Positions 1 to 9,780 of a stretch of 64,000 nucleotides of DNA are shown one piece after another (the stretch's first letter is position 1; the number at the start of each line of letters is the position of its first letter). This DNA comes from Dipteris shenzhenensis. Its lineage: Eukaryota; Polypodiophyta; Polypodiopsida; Gleicheniales. The DNA lies in the NCBI GenBank assembly GCA_047967505.1, contig CM106539.1; one strand, given 5' to 3'. The notes under the pieces are model-generated. The model was not told where the DNA came from and searched no databases. It worked only from the letters and a program-made list of their open reading frames with translations. A program made the translations under genes and the position numbers.

Positions 1-122
1 GAGTCCTCATAAGCAGCCTTCCCTCTGGTGTTCTTTGAGTGTGTTACCTCAACAACTTTTACCTCATCAACCTTGACCTTCCTTGTAGGTGGAATTAGCA
101 ATATATCTCTCATTTTGATGTC
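1..122 (-). other. Open frame continuing past the H3-like stop
   Basis: Directly beyond the TAG at 123-125, the same minus-strand frame runs to the window edge with no stop. It encodes a Lys/Val-rich stretch including IPPTRKVKVDEVKVVEV. Either the H3-like protein once had a C-terminal extension, the second TAG being another CAG-to-TAG change, or this is the start of a neighbouring frame at the ATG (111-113). About 40 codons are too few to decide. Confidence 0.3.
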
Positions 123-599
123 CTACCATTCCACAGGATGAACCAGCTTGTCATATCTCCATCTCACTCTGGACAAAGTGTTGAAATCTTTGGCCATCAA
201 AGTCACCCTGTGAGCATGGGCTGCTACAAGCATTGCATCCTCAAAATATTTCTCCAGGTAATCCTCTGCCATTTCCTGCAAGGAAATAATGGCAGTTCTA
301 TTCCACTTGAACCCAAGGTTCCAACTGTCACAAATTTCTCTCACCAGTCTTTGAAAGGGTGCTTTGGGTATTGCAAAACCTATGGCTTTCTATTGCCTCC
401 TTATTTCCCTAAGCACACCTGCACCCTTATTCAATCTTTTGGCCTTTTGCTTGAGCAAGCTCATTGGCTTACCCTTCCTGCCATGTGAAGCTCTTCCCTT
501 TGGAGGAACACTAAACTTCTTGGAACCTGTCCCAGCTGCTGTTGCTGCAAGACCTGGTCCTTTGCCAACTTGCCTTGCAGTTGATTTGGTTCTTGCCAT
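123..599 (-). pseudogene. Histone H3-like gene with CenH3-like features, in-frame TAG
   Basis: A 158-codon frame read leftwards from the ATG at 597-599. The N-terminus MARTKSTARQ matches the H3 tail start. Further on are a VLREIRR block, PFQRLVREI (alpha-1), LQEMAEDYLEKYFEDAML (alpha-2) and HRVTLMAKDF (loop 2/alpha-3). AEDYL, DAML, RVTLM and KDF agree better with plant CenH3 than with canonical H3 (AEAYL, DTNL, RVTIM, KDI), but loop 1 has canonical H3 length, without the extra residues usual in CenH3. A TAG at 388-390 falls where H3 has the conserved Gln of REIRKYQK and is one C-to-T step from CAG. The frame closes at TAG 123-125 and then stays open to the window edge. No intron is visible. 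Most likely this is a decayed centromeric-type or orphan H3 copy; a sequencing error at 388-390 is the alternative. Confidence 0.75.
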
Positions 600-704
600 C
601 ACTCTGAAAAACTGCATACAAAGGATTGGAAAGAGATCAAAGACATGAAGAACATGTTCTAACAAAGAAAAGGCAATCACAGGGGTGGTAGAAGCCAAAT
701 AGAG

Positions 705-777
705 AAATTTGCAATAAAATGCGATATGAGCAGTTTGGAATTTCAAACAGGTCCACATCGCATTTTGCTGCAAATTT
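705..777. repeat. 73-bp hairpin module, copy 1
   Basis: The left arm is 705-725 (AAATTTGCAATAAAATGCGAT) and the right arm 757-777 is its near-perfect inverse, with two mismatches in 21. The loop is 31 bases. The module recurs five more times before 2800. Confidence 0.85.
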
Positions 778-1059
778 TTTAAATGAAATGCTGGTGCACT
801 CCTACGGTGATTTCTATGTTTCTCCAACCAAATACAGTATGAATGGAGGTCATGCAAGAAGATCACATGCAAATATCACACTTGAAGATCTGCATTCCTT
901 CAGTGATTTCTCTGTCTTGGTTTGAGCCTATGCATTTCCATACAGGATGTAATTTTTCTATTTTAGGCAAGAAGATTGCAGAGACTAAGGGGAGTCACAA
1001 AACCAGACATGTTCTCATTAAGAAAAGGCAATCACAGAGGTGGAAGAAGCCAAATAGAC

Positions 1060-1132
1060 AAATTTGCAATAAAATGCGATATGAGCAGTTTGGAATTTCA
1101 AACAGGTCCACATCGCATTTTGCTGCAAATTT
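1060..1132. repeat. 73-bp hairpin module, copy 2
   Basis: Same arms and loop as the copy at 705-777, within the shortened second tandem unit. Confidence 0.85.
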
Positions 1133-1298
1133 CTGAAATGACATGCTGGTGAACTTCTACAGTGATTTCTTTGTCTCTCCAGCCAAATACAGTATGAATG
1201 GAGTTTATGCAAGAAGACTACAGCTATGGAAGTCAAAAAACCAGAACATGTTCTCACAAAGAGAAGGCAATCACAGGGGTGGAAGAAGCCAAATAGAG

Positions 1299-1371
1299 AA
1301 ATTTGCAATAAAATGCGATATGAGCAGTTTGGAATTTCAAACAGGTCCACATCGCATTTTGCTGCAAATTT
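1299..1371. repeat. 73-bp hairpin module, copy 3
   Basis: Same arms and loop as the copy at 705-777, within the third tandem unit. Confidence 0.85.
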
Positions 1372-1800
1372 TCTAAATGACATGCTGGTGCACTCCTACA
1401 GTGATTTCTATGTTTCTCCAACCAAATACAGTATGAATGGAGGTTATGCAAGAAGATCACATGCAAATATCACACTTGAAGATCTGCTTTCCTACAGTGA
1501 TTTCTTTGTCTTGGTTTGAGTCTATGCATTTCCATACAGTATGTATTTTTTCTATTTTAGGCAAAAAGATTGCAGAGACTAAGGGGAGAACCCATTGTTC
1601 CTGACCTGGAGTCTATCTGTGGATGTGCTGTGCTGCTAAGGAGTAATCTGTGCTGAGGATGATTCTGTGCTGCTGGACAAGATGCTGATGCTGCAGAGTA
1701 TGGAGGTAGGGAGGCAAGAGAGTAGAGACTGGAGGGCAAGAGTTCTAAAACAGGATACCACAAAGAAGTGCAAAATGAATTAAAGAATCACTAAATCCCA

Positions 1801-1875
1801 CACGTGTGGAATCTAGTCGTTTTTCACACGTGTGGATGGGACCCAGATCTCTTGGAGTTTGAAATCTGGCACGTG
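1801..1875. promoter_or_regulatory. Cluster of three CACGTG (G-box) sites
   Basis: CACGTG occurs at 1801-1806, 1827-1832 and 1870-1875, each inside a longer ACACGTGT-type context (CCACACGTGTGG at the first). It is known that bZIP and bHLH factors of plants bind G-boxes. The cluster sits about 265-340 bases upstream of the ATG at 2141 and between two divergent loci, so a promoter role for the plus-strand gene is plausible. This is inferred from position and motif only. Confidence 0.45.
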
Positions 1876-2140
1876 TGAAAGTACACTTTATTCCTTGGAA
1901 CTTGTGCCATTCATTATTTCATCATGAATACCACAACCACTTTTCCCTCCCCTGGATTCCAATCTCTCATCCCTGCCACGACTCTCTTCTGATCCTTTCT
2001 CTCTGATTCTTTCCTACCCAGCACACTCCATCCAGACTGCAGCCTGCCTGAAGACAGTACTACCAGATCTCCAGGTTACCTAGAGTGCAAGGTTCAAGCT
2101 AGAGAAAGAGCAGGAGATTTACCAGTGCAACTCAATCAGC

Positions 2141-4764
2141 ATGGAAAAGGAAAAAAAAGGTCAGAGTTCTAGTTTGGTTTCAATGTTTTTCAACATTTAT
2201 TTCTTCCATCCATTGGATTTTTTATGTCCCAATGTCTTCACTCAGCTCCATCCTTCTTCCACAATGTGGTAAATCACCCAAAAATTAGATTGTAGGTTGA
2301 TATGAACGGAAACAAGAAATTTGCAACAAAATGCGAGGAGAGTGGTTTGGAATTCTCTAAACAGCCCATATCGCATTTTGCTGCAAATTCCTGTTGTGGA
2401 CTCCTTGCTCATGAAAATTTTCATTCATTCCATTTTTTCTCTTGCATATGAGAGCATAGTGTCCAGGAATCACTGAAATGAAGCAAGTGCTTGATTTGAC
2501 ATGCACATGAACAGAACTTGAGAATTTGCAACAAAATGCGAGGAGAGTGGTTTATAGTTCTCTAAACAGCCCATATCACATTTTGCTGCAAATTCCTGTT
2601 GTTGACACATTCCTCATGAATAGTATCACTCATTCCATTATTTCTCTTGCATATGAGATCATAGTGTCCAGGAATCACTGAGATGAACCAAGTTCTTGAT
2701 TTGACATGCACATGACCAGAATTTGAGAATTTGCAATAAAATGCGAGGAGAGTGGTTTACAATTCTCTAAACAGCCCATATCGCATTTTGCTGCAAATTC
2801 CTGTGTATTATTTGTTTCTCACTTCTACCTCATTAATTTGCTACCTTTAGCCCTGTGGAGATCTTCCTTGATGATGAGAAATGTTTTTGTTTTGGAACAG
2901 CTGGCTCCCAGGCCCCACCTTTCAAGAGGAAGCTGAACTTTTCTACTGCTATAATAAAACCTCAGCAATCACCAGGTGAGTGATGAGATGTCATGAAGGA
3001 ATTATCTGGTGATATACAATGCATTCACTGATTGCATATGTCAGCATATAGAATTCACAGTATATAAGTTTTTGAACAGGCAAAAAGAAGAGGCTGGAGC
3101 AGAGTGCTGATTCTTCCATCAAAAAACAAATGGAACCAGAAGAGGACAGTTCTCCAGATTTGCTCCTATTTGAGTTTCTTCACAAATGCAAGGCTCAGAG
3201 TAACTTCCATTTATACCACAGTATATTCAACATGGAGTTCTCAATGAGCTCTGTACTAGAGCAACACAAAGATTTTCTTTCAGACTATTGGGATGCCTTC
3301 AAAGAACTGACAGAGGCAGGAAGAATTGTGGGAGGTGAAAAGGTTTTTGTGCACATTAATCATATTGTCTCCAATGACAGGCTGAGGTACCATGTGAGCA
3401 GAAGATTTGACAGCCTGCCTGATCACTATAAATTCAACTGTACTTTGCACACCAGAAAGTGCAGAGTGCTGGAGGAGAGCATGGCATTTCTCATGTACAT
3501 TGTCTTCAGTCAGGAGTCTTTGGATGAACAAGGGCAGGAAACAGAAGAAGAAGACACATCTGAAGCTTATGAAAAGGAAGATGTTTCTTTGGGCTCTGAA
3601 ATGGCAGAGCAAGAAGAAGATATCAACCTTCAGGATGAGGGGCTGCAAGTGGCTGCTCTTGACCTTGTTCAACTGAGGAATAAAACTCTGAGGGGAGCAG
3701 AGCCAGTTGAAGATTTTGATGTTCAGAGCAGCAACTATGCAGTGCCCATGCTTCCAGGTGTGTTGATTGGTGGAAAGGATTATGTTTTCCTCCATGATAT
3801 AGAGTGTATGTTTGATTTGAGGGAGGACTATGCCATTTCCCTTATTGCCCAGGCTTCAAGGCTTGACAAGGAGGTTGGCATAGAGGATGACCAATCACTT
3901 CTGGCTTTGGAAACAATGATCCTGTAGAGGCCCTTTCATTTTGTTTCAAAGAGGCTGAAAAGTTCCAAGAGCCAGATGAAGCTGCCTTCCAGCTCACACA
4001 GGAAGCTATGAATCTCTCAGCTCTATACACAGAAAAGACTAGAGAAGAGGCTGTACAAGAAGGGAGAGGGATAAATCTTTGGAAAGATGAACTGCTTGTT
4101 GCTGATGAAAATGAGAAGGTACTTCAAATCATATACTTTGACTTCTGCTTAACTTTAGTTTTGTAGGTTGTGTATTGTCTCACTCCAATCCTTTGATATG
4201 TTGCAGCTACAAATTGAGGATGACACATTCCTCCAGAGATCAAGTGGAAGCAGGCAGGTTGGGTTTCGCAAAATGTCAGGCCTAGCTCATTATATTCATG
4301 ATCTAGGCAGTGCCAAGATCTTGATTTACCATAGGCAGTTGAGCAACAATGGAGAAGCCATTGTTTACTTCCTAAAATGTTTGTCCAGGGCTTTAGGTGG
4401 ACATGCTCTTTCATGGCAAAAGGAAAAGATCATTTTGATAGAGAGGTTGTCTGCCATAGATATATTTGGAGATTATGTGAATAAGCAGGCCTCTAGGGCC
4501 GCTTACTTTTTGTCTTACACTTCTTATGCATTAGCATGTGGTGTTAAGGACCCCAAATATCTGGAGGGCTATGGAAAACACCAGCTTGTAAGGTTTCGAG
4601 AGCCACCCATGATCGCATCAGGCCACACAGTCCAAGAAGAGGAACAGGTGGAGAGAGCTGAAGAAAAGGATAAAGAGACAGTCGACATCAAGCGAATAAA
4701 GAAGAAAAAGACTCCAATCAAGATCAAAAAGAGAGTTCTGATGAACAGGCCCTGGGAGAAATAG
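2141..4764 (+). pseudogene. Four-exon gene of unknown function, one-base frameshift
   Basis: The model is exon 1 2141-2159, exon 2 2901-2975, exon 3 3080-4118 and exon 4 4207-4764, all with GT-AG junctions and matching phases. Exon 1 encodes only MEKEKK plus one base. Exon 2 has a basic KRKLNF and exon 3 begins with GKKKRL, which look like nuclear localisation signals. The middle is globular (FEFLHKCKAQSNFHLYHSIF), followed by an acidic linker (TEEEDTSEAYEKEDV). Exon 4 encodes a region starting LQIEDDTFLQRSSGSRQ and ending in a Lys-rich tail (KRIKKKKTPIKIKKRV). Between 3891 and 3927 the frame of the first part of exon 3 (stop at 3925-3927) must shift by one base to reach the frame that runs into exon 4. 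Total exon length is one base short of a multiple of three, which fits a single-base loss. I do not recognise the family. Nuclear location is inferred. Confidence 0.6.
2317..2800. repeat. 205-bp tandem array with three hairpin modules in intron 1
   Basis: The same 73-bp hairpin module appears at 2317-2390, 2522-2594 and 2727-2800, exactly 205 bases apart. Arms are AATTTGCAACAAAATGCGA and its inverse TCGCATTTTGCTGCAAATT, with one mismatch. The spacer (TTGCATATGAGA, GTGTCCAGGAATCACTGA) is unrelated to the spacer of the 651-1590 array, so the hairpin is the shared unit. All three copies lie in the 741-bp first intron of the plus-strand gene. Confidence 0.85.
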
Positions 4765-5087
4765 GATTTAGTCATCGAATATAGCACAAACATTATATTA
4801 AATTTGAACTGATTTGTATAAAGTCTTTGATATCTAGTATGATCTTGTATAAATGATTAATAAGTTGATGATGAAATGATTTGTACATTTACATAGAGTG
4901 GTGTCGTTAAATATTAAATGAACAATATATTGAAATTGTAAACAAATTGTATTAAGTTCAGATCATATGTTTCACATTGAAATTTTTTTCATGCATAACA
5001 CCAAGAGTCACTTGTTCCACTAAAAAAATTTCTATTGAATGAGTTTGAAAACATGTGGACATAACCCCAATAAGTTACAAATGAGTC
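4765..5087. other. AT-rich convergent intergenic segment
   Basis: This lies between the 3' ends of two convergent genes. It is AT-rich with several AATAAA-like or ATTAA-rich stretches that could serve polyadenylation. Nothing else is recognised. Confidence 0.4.
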
Positions 5088-7820
5088 CTATTCATGTTTA
5101 CTTTTCCATTTATGGTTTCTGAATATCTTCGATTCCCTCCACTGTCTATGTCTCTCTGCTGCAATTGAATTGTCTAGAGCTTGTCTTCGTCTTTGCTTTT
5201 GGGCTAGAAGAAAAGCAAGCTTGATTTTGGAGCTAGCAACTTTTCTTTTAGCATGCAGCCTTTGTAGTATGCCTCGGTAAAACCATTGGAAGACTTCCTT
5301 TAGACTATTCGCCTTCTGACTCCCTCCATAGTGTTGTGTGTGTCTAAAAAATGCATTACGTGCCATGTAGTGAGACTTCTCCATGCCTTGGGTAGACCAA
5401 ATAGCTGGGCATCCATACTTTTTGACAAAATAGGGAAGGTGGTTGTATATGATATGCTGTAAGACATAAGAATGCATAGTAAGTAATAAAAAAAAGAGGA
5501 TCACACTTAAGTAAAAAAAAAAGACAGAACCTTACCATGTAGTGAGTTATATTGCAGGCTGTCCACGCGTCTTTCATTGACTTCCCAAAATGTTTAATTG
5601 CCTCCTCAAAGTTCTTGTAATCACTCTTTGTCCATGTTACTTTGTCACAGAACATGAAGAGTTGATCAAGAGACCTCCACACCTCTGCCTTCCTATTTCG
5701 TGCTTCCCCATCTGCCTCATGATCTTTCACAGCATTATGGACTTGCTTCCACAATCCATAATTAATCTTTGAAACTGCTCTACCTTGCCTTACTTGCTTA
5801 CTGTGTTTGGGTCGAGACAAGAATCTTCTTGCCTTAACACCACCAATAGAGGGCTTGATTGGTACCTCCTTGCCATTGGTAGACTTTTTAAAATCCTTTG
5901 TGATTTGAACATCTCCTCCATGCAGACCTATATCGGATAACACTTTTTCCAATGCTTGAAGAGCATCCTTTCTATTTTTTTCGGGACGGAGTTTCCAAGC
6001 AAATCCAATATATAAAAATACCAATTTCTCAATAATTCGACATAGACCATGCAATGTGCAGATGTGAACATTACATAGTGGAATGTCCAGAATGGCCTTG
6101 AAGTCAGGGTCAACTTTATCTCTATTAGGTGCTCTCTTCCACCATTTTGAATCCATTACTTGAGCTGATTCTTTGCAGTAAAGACAAGGAGACTTTGAGT
6201 TGCCTCCTTTACTAATGTTATACATGCACTTAAGTGTTTTGAGATCCCCGGCCATGTGCCACTCTACTTGAAAATCACCTTTTCCTGCAACATGGAGATT
6301 CTTGCCTTGCACTTGTCTTTTGATTATTGTTGGTATTTCCGTGTGATGAAACACCCAATCTGTTTCATGGTCTTCGGTCTTCACCTGCGAGATTATAGAA
6401 AACAAAAGTATTACTATATCAGATTTGAAAACAATGACCAAAATCAAGTATAAAACAGCCCATGATCATACCTGGAACGAGCCTAACCACCATATGTGTT
6501 TCTTTGACTGCACACTAAAATACTTCAAACTCGCTTCAGTCAATGATGTATCAATCGCTCCATTCATCAATGTAATAGTAACTCTTTCCATTTTCTTTTC
6601 CTTTACAACCTCACACTCATCCAGTTTGATAACAAATTTCAAAATGCCTTTGCACTCCTCAAATGTTATTCCATAAAACTCGACCATTCTTTTTTGAAGT
6701 TGTTGCAGATCTAAAAATATATTGTTCCAAGGATCATACACAGTGGTTCCTTTAACACCATGAAATATTTCTTCAATATGGATATACTGCCCAATAAATT
6801 CATCTATACTTTCATTCAAATGACCTCTTATCCTCCACACGGTTGCTGGATTTGGCAGTAAAACTCGTTTAATCCTTTGATCTTTCAAAGTTGAGGATAT
6901 TGCATGAAAAATCAAACTATATCCCTTCCTGCTAACTCCACTAACATCAAGAGCCTCTTGGATTATAGTGCCATCAACTTGATTATTGGATACAAAGTCC
7001 TCTACAACATTGCGTTTGACTGTTTTGTATTTTTTTTCCTCAATCAAACCTTTTGCTACACCGCAAGAAAGCAATCCTTTCATTTGTTTAACAGGAAGAA
7101 GGTTCGGGTCCATATTTTCTTTTGCAGGCTCCAATAATTTCCTGTAATAACAACATTATATGACTATATTATTCAGCACCTCCATTCTTATTTTGCGACA
7201 ATCAACGAAATAGATATAGTCTGGAAGAGAGCCTTTTTGAGTATACAAAATGATAAATTTCAATCTAACCTTGCTTCCTGAATTCGTCGCTTGCATCCAC
7301 CAGTCCCAGCCTTCAAATTTGCAATGTTTTTAATCTTCCTGCTATGTTGTCTGTCTCCAAGCACGGTTCTCTTCTTTCTTGCTCTTGTCAATTCTTTTTT
7401 ACTCTTTGAATGCTCCTCGATTTCATTCTGCAACTGCTGCTCCAATTTTGCACGAATGGCTATCTCCTCCATCTTGGCCCCCTTTTCTTGTAGGTACATC
7501 ATTTTATACGTTTCCGCAAATGCAGATTGCGCTGAAATATAACCAAGAAGTCCATTTTGTCCATCGCCGGCAAACCTCAGTAATGTGGTGGGATTGACAA
7601 ATGGAGGTGTAGAGTTTTTTACTTGACATTTTGGATATATGCTTCCGTCGCACCATAAGTCAATATGTTGAAGCCCTTCTCTTCTCATATTTTCCCGCTG
7701 TTGAGCATTCAGCACCGTATCCTTTCGTCTTTTTTGTGCTGGAGCATATTGTTCTTCCAAGTCGATGTGAAGATGGTGTAATCGCTTCTTCTCAGATAGT
7801 GACTCACTAGTATCGGCCAT
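5088..7820 (-). CDS. Intact four-exon transposase-like protein, 812 aa
   Basis: Exons on the minus strand are 7820-7270, 7141-6472, 6384-5536 and 5456-5088. All introns are GT-AG and phases match (2, 0, 0), giving 813 codons including TAG. The start is taken at the ATG in AAAATGGCC, a good plant context. Residues 1-105 are basic. About 105-150 are predicted coiled coil (EEIAIRAKLEQQLQNEIEE). Exon 3 holds MAGDLKTL, then CLYC (about 474-477) and an HICTLHGLC motif (about 514-522). Exon 4 has WSTQGMEKSHYMARNAFF followed by RHTQHYGG. An Asp in the MAGDLK block and the Glu of QGMEKSH could be metal ligands of an RNase H-like transposase core, as in uncharacterised multi-exon proteins of invertebrates and early plants that I associate with DNA transposons. 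That assignment is inference. The frame is undamaged, unlike nearly everything else here, so it may be a recent transposon or a domesticated gene. I found no flanking inverted repeats. Confidence 0.7.
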
Positions 7821-8222
7821 TTTTTGTGCTCCTCAGGTTGCGAAGTTTGTTTTTCAATCTCATAGTCGTTTTGTAACATGAATCGTGGAAGTGTGGCGGT
7901 ATCCATGTGAATATTTTGAAAACTTGCAATCACTAAGTTCAGTGATGGACTCTTAATGAAAGACCTGCACACGTCGGCCAAAGAGATGCGGAATCTTTGG
8001 TAAACAAAAAAAAATCTAAGAGGATATTTAATACAAAATCATGTTAGTCAGACAAAAGATTATCTTATTCCTTTTTGAATTGACAGTTCTGTAGTCCTTA
8101 CTGACAAATCTGAGCCACGTTTCCGTATTTTACTATTTTTGAGGTCTTTTAGGAGAGAAATAAATCAAAAAATAGTGAATTTCTTACAGGGCCCCAAAAT
8201 GAGTTCTCTTTTTCCCTAATGG
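7821..8222. other. Upstream region of the transposase-like gene
   Basis: A minus-strand open stretch at 7981-7709 overlaps the first exon in another frame and could be a missed upstream exon, but no splice evidence supports it. The rest is AT-rich and unassigned up to the copia fragment that begins near 8223. Confidence 0.35.
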
Positions 8223-8643
8223 AGAAGCTGCACAAGTTCAGAGACTTGCTTGGTGTGCAGGAATTGGGATTGAGCTTGAGGGGGAGTGTTGAGATATCAA
8301 GCTTCACTTGTGATATGCTAGGGTGACCGTTGTGTAGTTATGTCACCGACTTGTTAGCTACAGATGTGATTGGTACACCACCCATGAATAATAGCTAGAT
8401 GATAGCTATCTTTATGTACTCTAGTTAGTGGCTCAGTTAGTATGCCACCTAGGTTAGCTGAGTTTGGTTTGAGACCCACATATAGGGTTCATCTATTCCT
8501 TTTGTACTAAGAGAGAGTTCTTTTGGCTTTCACAACTAAGAAGTGGAAAACTGTTTTTAGTCTCTAGCTCTGTGTGTATTCCCCCATTGTGTATGTGAGA
8601 AAGCTACAAGTGAGACTCCTTACTTCTCTCCCACTCTCTTCAC
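8223..8643 (+). mobile_element. Ty1/copia 3' fragment: RNase H tail plus 3' LTR
   Basis: 8223-8280 encodes the last residues of a copia polyprotein (KFRDLLGVQELGLSL), followed by the polypurine tract GAGGGGGAG and an LTR from TGTTGAGATATC (8287) to CTCTTCAC (8643). The LTR matches those of the A/B/C/E family in this window. Everything upstream in the element is missing. It abuts gypsy LTR sequence, so it is probably the remnant of an insertion into the 5' LTR of element G, followed by deletion. Confidence 0.85.
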
Positions 8644-9434
8644 TCCATGTGGGGAGACTCTTGACTTTCACAATATTTTAAGAGTCTTGAGCATCTTTTG
8701 ATGGTACACATGGCAAGAGTAGACAAAAAGGATTTGGATGGTGACATACAAGCTTATGTAATTGATGGGGAAAGGAATCTATGGGCAGCAATTATAAATG
8801 GGTGAAGGAGGGTGACAAAATCTCTATAAATGGAGTCCTCCTCTCCCTTGTTCATCATCTCCTCCACCATTAGGCCTCATTTTTCTATAGCTCTAGTCTC
8901 CTCAAGCCTGTTCCATGAGCCTTCTCTCCCTCTTGTAGATATTCTCTTATGTAGACTCTTGAGTCCATCTCTCTCTAGTTCATTCTCTCTCTATAAGTAC
9001 TCTTGGAGCTTCCGCTCCCTCTTGTACATTGAAACCTCTTCTTCACCCTTGTGTTTGTAGTATTTTGAGTTGCATTAGAGTGGAGTCTCACTCTATTGGT
9101 AATGAAGTTCACTTCAGGTTCTCTCATTTGAGTGTCTCTTCCCTTTTTTCATTGTTTTCTCTTCCAAAGTGCTCAAAAGTGTTGTCTATTCGGCCGCTCA
9201 TTGCACATACATGGTTTATCTATTTTCTAAGTCACAAAGGGAGCTCTTTCTTCCCTCCTAGGCAACCTCTATGGGACTTGGATTGTTGACGAAGTCTAAT
9301 CATGGAGGTAGTATTCTCCCAAGTTGGCACCAGTAGAAGGAGTAGGTATTTTTCATGATAGTTTGACCCCCTATCAATATTTTGCTCATAAGTTTTTTCT
9401 CGATGGTCTGATTTGAATGAAACTTATATCAATG
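8644..9434 (+). repeat. Gypsy element G, 5' LTR, first retained part
   Basis: This matches 34750-35480 of the 3' LTR (shared blocks include GTGGGGAGACTCTTGACTTT and GGTTTATCTATTT). The first ~420 bases of the LTR are gone, replaced by the copia fragment. The LTR is then split at 9434 by element D and resumes at 16751. Confidence 0.85.
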
Positions 9435-9692
9435 TGACAAAATATGAAGAGGGGAGAGGAGAAGAGTGGAGATGAGGAGAGAGGGCACAGCTAGAGAGCA
9501 CACCACAAAATGACTAACTGTACACTAGAATTAGTTAAAAAAATAGAATATATACAAACCCTTTTAGGGTTAGGGTTAGGGGATCTAACCCTTTCCTTTA
9601 TAGCACTCTATAAGGTTAGTGCTATGCACATATGATCACGTGATGGTGCTATGCACACATGATCACATGATGTTGAGCGTGAACTCTCAACA
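9435..9692 (-). repeat. Element D 3' LTR
   Basis: 258 bp, TG...CA ends when read on the minus strand (TGTTGAGAGTTC to ATTTTGTCA). It contains a telomere-like TTTAGGGTTAGGGTTAGGG run at about 9563-9583. Confidence 0.95.
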
Positions 9693-9780
9693 CCTTCCCT
9701 CAAGGTCAACATCATGAAGTAGGCCTTCCCTCAAGATGATGATTCTGGGGAATCGAAGAAGGACTGAGCATTACATTCCA

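Larger units (their letters stand above)
651..1590. repeat. Tandem array (about 350-bp unit) 5' of the H3-like gene
   Basis: Three head-to-tail units start near 651, 1009 and 1246 with a variant of ACATGTTCT followed by AAGGCAATCACAG. Units 1 and 3 are about 350 bp, and both end with the same segment (GCAGAGACTAAGGGGAG at about 975-990 and 1572-1588). Unit 2 is internally shortened to about 238 bp. Each unit contains the 73-bp hairpin module. Short open frames in this stretch only reflect the repetition. Its position just upstream of the H3-like start suggests promoter-flank amplification, but no function is shown. Confidence 0.85.

Noticed and set aside
123-599. TAG read as glutamine (altered genetic code) in the H3-like gene
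   Set aside because: Intact or nearly intact genes here end at ordinary TAG codons, and transposon copies show TAA and TGA breaks as well, so decay is simpler. U-to-C editing of nuclear mRNA is not established.
1143-1519. Small proteins in the tandem array near the H3-like gene
   Set aside because: Frames repeat with the array, differ by frameshifts between units and show no conserved start.
3891-3927. Programmed -1 frameshift in the four-exon unknown gene
   Set aside because: No slippery heptamer of the X XXY YYZ kind occurs in the window where the shift must happen; a one-base deletion explains the data.
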